A stretch of 64,000 nucleotides of DNA from Salvator merianae (Eukaryota; Chordata; Lepidosauria; Squamata; Teiidae): contig QVOM02000090.1 of assembly GCA_003586115.2 (NCBI GenBank), positions 14,302,566-14,366,565 on the forward strand. Reading direction: 5' to 3'. Made by a program: the position numbers and the translations under genes. Of this stretch, positions 60,501 through 64,000 are shown in pieces (the stretch's first letter is position 1; each line of letters starts with the position of its first letter). The notes beneath the pieces were generated by a model. It saw nothing but the letters and a program-made list of their open reading frames with translations. It had not been told where the DNA came from and ran no database searches.

Positions 60501-61039
60501 AGTGCAGAGTGGCACCCAGGCAGCAGAGGCAGACTCAGGCACCCAGCCGAGGGGCACCATCTCCTCAGCTCTTCCCCATCGCCAACTTGGGTCGGCTTGG
60601 GGGGCACCTACAAGGCTAACTCCCAAATGCTGCCCATCATTTGTGGAGGCAAAGACGCATCCGGCCATCCGGCACAGTGCTTGGCAGTGCACCAGGATTA
60701 CAGACCCCTTGGGGGGCTCTGAGGACAGTTCTCGGATCACCCCGGCCCTCAGCTCCTCCTGATTCAGGAAACGAAGCCCGGCGCTGTGCCTTGGTTGCCT
60801 TGTGCCTTCGTCTTGGGCTCCAAGGTCAACTTACGGGAGAACTCCAGAGCAACCCAGGCACTGAATTTAAAAATGTGGGGGAGACCAGGAGGGCGCTGGG
60901 TGGAAGCGAGTGGTTTGCTTCCCCTTGCCTGAACCTCCCTCCAGACGAGGGTTTCCAGAGTCCAAATTGTTCTGAGTCGCTCTGACAACCCCTGGTTTTA
61001 ATCTGGGGTCTCTTTGTGCATCTTGGGATGCCTCTGAGA

Positions 61040-61200
61040 TGCGATGTGTGCCTATAAATAAAGGAACGCGTCGCACTGCAGCGGTCAGCGCGTTCCCTTT
61101 CCGGGACGCCTTGTTGCTCCTCATAGCAAGCAGCAGCTTGACCCTTAGACTGACCCCGAGCTTCCACCAGCCTCTGAAAGAGCGACTCGCTTCGGCTTGT
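61040..61200 (+). promoter_or_regulatory. CpG cluster with TATA box, possible promoter inside RTN4R intron 1
   Basis: Over 61021-61200 a hand count gives 13 CpG, about 57% G+C and observed/expected near 0.9. TATAAATA at 61053-61060 (plus strand) would place a start near 61085, inside the CpG-dense part (AACGCGTCGC...AGCGCG). No coding exon follows that I recognise. It may be a cryptic or tissue-specific promoter, or chance. Confidence 0.3.
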
Positions 61201-61412
61201 TTTCCAGAGCTCTGGATGATTTCCCCATTGGCCAGGGCAGGGGCGAAAGGTCAGTAAAGGCTTATAACTTCCTTGGCCAGCTCTGGATGGAATCAGAAGA
61301 CATAGCATGTAGCCCCTGTCTGGAGAGGGTGAAGCCTGGCAAATTCCAGATGACTGACAGGGAGAGGAAGCCACTTCTAAATCTGATGATGGGAGGCCGT
61401 CCTCCCTTGCTG

Positions 61413-61500
61413 AGATCTGGCCCCTTATTCTGGATTACATCCCAGGATGGGGAGCTGCCACCTGCCTGCTAGTGCAGACGACAGCAGGTCCGGGATGCCC
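61413..61500. repeat. Half copy of the long-hairpin MITE
   Basis: GGCCCCTTATTCTGGATTAC is followed by CTGCTAGTGCAGACGACAGC, that is one arm plus loop. The second arm is absent. Confidence 0.55.
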
Positions 61501-63049
61501 CCCGAAGAAACTGCACCCCCTCCCTTCTTTCAGGCCCTGTTATTGTTGTTAGGGTGCTCCTCTTGTATTTTGTTTCTATAGTTGTAATCCACCCTGAGGC
61601 CTTCAGGTATGGAGTGGGCTAAAAATGCAAACAAACAAATGCATACATAATTCTCTGAATTCCAAACTCTCCTAATCAGGATTTGGAAGAGTTCTCTCCG
61701 TCTTTGGATGCCCAGGGTCCGTGAACCTTGGTGACTGCTTGGCCTAGATGTCGGGGGGAGGGGTGCTGAACCCCGACAAAGGGGGGGGATGCCAGGCAGA
61801 GCATCACTTCAGCATGGGACCGTGGGTTGCCCAAGGCCTTCGCAGGAGCAAGAGCATAGTGGCGAAGGCAGTCGGTCTCAGCTGCGCTCTGCTTACAGGA
61901 CAAAAGTGCGGATCCTTTTAATGAGTTACGGGATCTTGGCCCAACACAAATTTCTCCCCACAAGCCATGAAGGAGGTGGAGAATCTGCTCCTCAGAAACA
62001 CGACGCCTCTGACATTTCCCGGCTTGGCCTGTGAGGTTCCCTGCAGCTCTGGGCACAAGCAAGTCTGCCAACGAAGCTGGGAAGCTCTCGGCTCCGTTTC
62101 ACGTGGATCCTCACAGAGCAGCAATAAGCAACAGTTCAGTGCTTAATTCCTTATTGATTAACTCTCACATTAGATCTGACATTTTCTCCAAGGGTCAATG
62201 GCAGGCTAACCAGGCTGTCCTGGCACATTTATACTTGGCGGAACACTTTAATACAGCCCAAGGAAACTGGATATATATGCCACCTCTGCCCAAAACTGTG
62301 GACTTCGGATGAGCGTAGACCCAATGTCTTTTCCTTTTTCTGTTCCTCATGGCCCCTGAAACTCCAGAGAGGCCACTTGGTTAATGGTCCCGAATCATCA
62401 CATGACTGCGTGTGGACAGCGTTTAACCTGCCCACAATGGATAAAGATCAGGGACAGCTCAGGACATTTCTAGGACAGCTGCAGCCAACTGAGGTGCATT
62501 CACCCACATTCCTGCAATCCGCTGGGAGCATTCCCCAAAGTAAGAGCCAGAAGGCCCATAATACTGACTCATTAGTTCTTTGTCCCTTCTCTATTTGCAT
62601 CCCTTCCTCTGCTAACAAACAGCGCCAGTCACAGCATCCAGTTTGACCCTTGGGTGGCTAAGGTCATGGACCATACACACCCCAGCCACCTGCAAGTCAA
62701 GCCCGGCTGCTATTTGACTGGATTATTGCTTTAATGAGGTTGAAGGAAGAGTTTACTTAGCCTGATGGCTTAAATCCTCAACAAACTACCCAAATGAGAT
62801 TACGGACTTTGTTAATGCTGGATTCTTTATCCTCAGCCATTCCATTAGTAAAACTATTGAACCAACAGAATGGATCTAAGCTGAGGTTTGAGTAAATATT
62901 GCTAGGTTGCTAAAGTGAAATGAGAAATTGTTCATTAAAAAGGAAAAAAAATCCAGAACTTGTTGGAGGTTATAAAGACTGAGGCCTGGATATTTCCCCA
63001 GCTTTGGTTGAAGCCCTTATCACTGCCTCAGCCTTTCTTGAACTCATAG

Positions 63050-63130
63050 GCCCTTTCTGCTCTGGGCCTTATTCTGGGAAGTATCCCCGAATAGGGGGGT
63101 TCCCATCCACATGCTAGTGCAGACTATGGC
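63050..63130. repeat. Half copy of the long-hairpin MITE
   Basis: GGCCCTTTCTGCTCTGGGCC, TTATTCTGGGAAGTATCCC and CTAGTGCAGACTATGGCAG: one arm plus loop, as at 61.4 kb. Confidence 0.58.
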
Positions 63131-63251
63131 AGACCCTACCATAAGGTTGTTGTAGACAGAAGTATCCCAGAAATAGACTCTTACATTTATGTACTTCTGA
63201 CTTCACAGGATGGCAGAAACTGTTGTTAAGAGAGAAGAAACTAATTCTTAC

Positions 63252-63419
63252 TAGAGATGAACCAAACTGATTTTGGAACAACTGGGGTGTTTGCATGGTT
63301 CGCCTGTGAACCAAACCACACTATTGTTCGAAAAAAACCCGGTTCGAATCAAACCTGAACCAAGTGTAGTTGGTTCAGTTCAAACCAAACCACTGAATTT
63401 CAGTTCAAGCACTTGCCTA
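63252..63419. mobile_element. hAT-like MITE with best-preserved target duplication
   Basis: Left end TAGAGATGAAC, right end CACTTGCCTA. Flanking 8-mers ATTCTTAC (63244-63251) and GTTCTTAC (63420-63427) match at 7 of 8 with one transition. The interior includes CCCGGTTCGAATCAAACC, which reads as a Pol III B-box-like word. It is a shorter relative of the copy at 8508-8803. Confidence 0.7.
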
Positions 63420-64000
63420 GTTCTTACCTTTTCTTTTTTCTTTTTTTCCTGAATAAAGTAAGGATTTGGGAATGCTCTTAAGCCACCTTCCCTTGAAACC
63501 AAAAAGTCAAAAAAATACTCGTTTCCCTTCTGACAGAGAAGACGATCCCATACTCACACACAAACAGAGCAATCACGGATCACTTGTCATTCCCTTGCAG
63601 GATACAGACGCTGGAATTAACACCTCTGCCTCATTCTAGATCTCTCCCATGAGCTCTGAGAGCAAGAGAGCCTATGACTGTCTCCTCCACAGATGATAAC
63701 AAGCCTTACAAGGGTCACGGAAGCCTTCTCTGAAAAGCCCAGATACTTCATCCTATTACTGCATGCTGAAGTAATCTCATTCCAGTGTTGCTATGGGCTG
63801 AAAGACTGCAGGAAATCCAGCTCTGAAAGGATTGTGAAAAACGCAAATTTCTGCTCCATTCAGGCTTCAAGTCCATCTGAACTTTGTGTCTGATCCTTTG
63901 AATTGCATGCAAATCCCCTTGTAGGCAGCACAGTGTGGATATCTGTCGATGCTGCTATCCATTCACGCATGGAGGCGGCCAACCTCTGTCCATCTTAGAC

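Larger units (their letters stand above)
55223..64000 (-). other. RTN4R: Presumed RTN4R intron 1 (exon 1 not found in window)
   Basis: By analogy with the human gene, the missing first exon should carry an ATG and about seven codons ending in a phase-1 GT donor (human begins MKRA). I looked on the minus strand for MKR-like starts followed by a donor and found none. The stretch holds two hAT-like MITEs (55769-56060, 63252-63419), a CR1 3' end (57288-57535), parts of the hairpin MITE (about 61413-61500 and 63050-63130), a G12 run at 55467-55478, and a CpG/TATA cluster at 61040-61200. The rest shows no recognisable feature. The intron therefore exceeds 8.7 kb if the inference is right. Confidence 0.6.

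Noticed and set aside
59986..60762. 258-codon plus-strand open frame in the presumed intron
   Set aside because: No domain recognised, and the overlapping frames on both strands are equally long, which points to base composition.
60867..61124. Minus-strand ATG at 61124 (MRSNKASRKG...) as a possible RTN4R exon 1
   Set aside because: It does not resemble the MKR-type start of other NgR1 proteins, and no phase-1 GT donor follows within a few codons.
63335..63360. Possible tRNA gene because of GGTTCGAATC
   Set aside because: No A box, acceptor stem or cloverleaf around it; the word belongs to the interior of a MITE.
1..64000. Endogenous retrovirus
   Set aside because: No pair of long terminal repeats, primer-binding site, or gag/pol/env-like frame was seen; the retroelements recognised are all non-LTR.

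Overview
This window is vertebrate nuclear DNA, most likely from a squamate reptile (lizard or snake). The evidence is the repeat content. There is the 3' end of a BovB LINE near 39.0 kb, several CR1-type LINE 3' ends (8-bp ATTCTATG or TTCTTATG terminal words), a tRNA-derived SINE with a (CTT)n tail, and many short non-autonomous DNA transposons. No bacterial-style gene packing, operon or CRISPR array is present. A gecko-like lizard is possible but only a guess.

Only one gene can be supported: RTN4R (Nogo-66 receptor, NgR1) on the minus strand. Its large terminal coding exon spans 55222..53790. It starts at a good splice acceptor (AG at 55224-55223 after a long pyrimidine tract), in the middle of the signal peptide. 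It runs through the LRR N-cap, the LRR array, the LRR C-cap and the stalk to a hydrophobic GPI-attachment tail. The short first exon (about 8 codons expected from the human gene) was not found between 55223 and 64000. That stretch is therefore read as intron 1, more than 8.7 kb long. A/T-rich sequence with several AATAAA signals at about 53041-53789 is the probable 3' UTR.

The 53 kb on the 3' side of RTN4R (1-53040) holds no exon I can recognise. It is repeats set in unique-looking, often A/T-rich DNA. Repeats: CR1 remnants at 0.56, 2.5, 3.0, 12.1, 15.4-15.7, 32.4, 45.2-46.0, 51.8-52.2 and 57.3 kb; BovB at 39.0 kb; a SINE at 37.3 kb; microsatellites, the longest a GATA array at 27.06 kb. Three families of short palindromic or inverted-repeat elements recur. 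(1) A hAT-like MITE with TAGGGATGTGC-type ends, 8-bp target duplications and an interior packed with GGTTCGAA-type words. (2) A long-hairpin MITE with roughly 60-nt arms. (3) A family with a near-palindromic GGGACCC...GTGCACC core, including an inverted pair 1.5 kb apart.

Other points of note are an isolated CpG island at about 38450-38880, a small CpG cluster with a TATA box at about 61040-61200 inside the presumed intron, and several A/T-rich unique blocks that could be conserved enhancers. I found no clear sign of a new multi-gene system. The least explained material is the MITE families.
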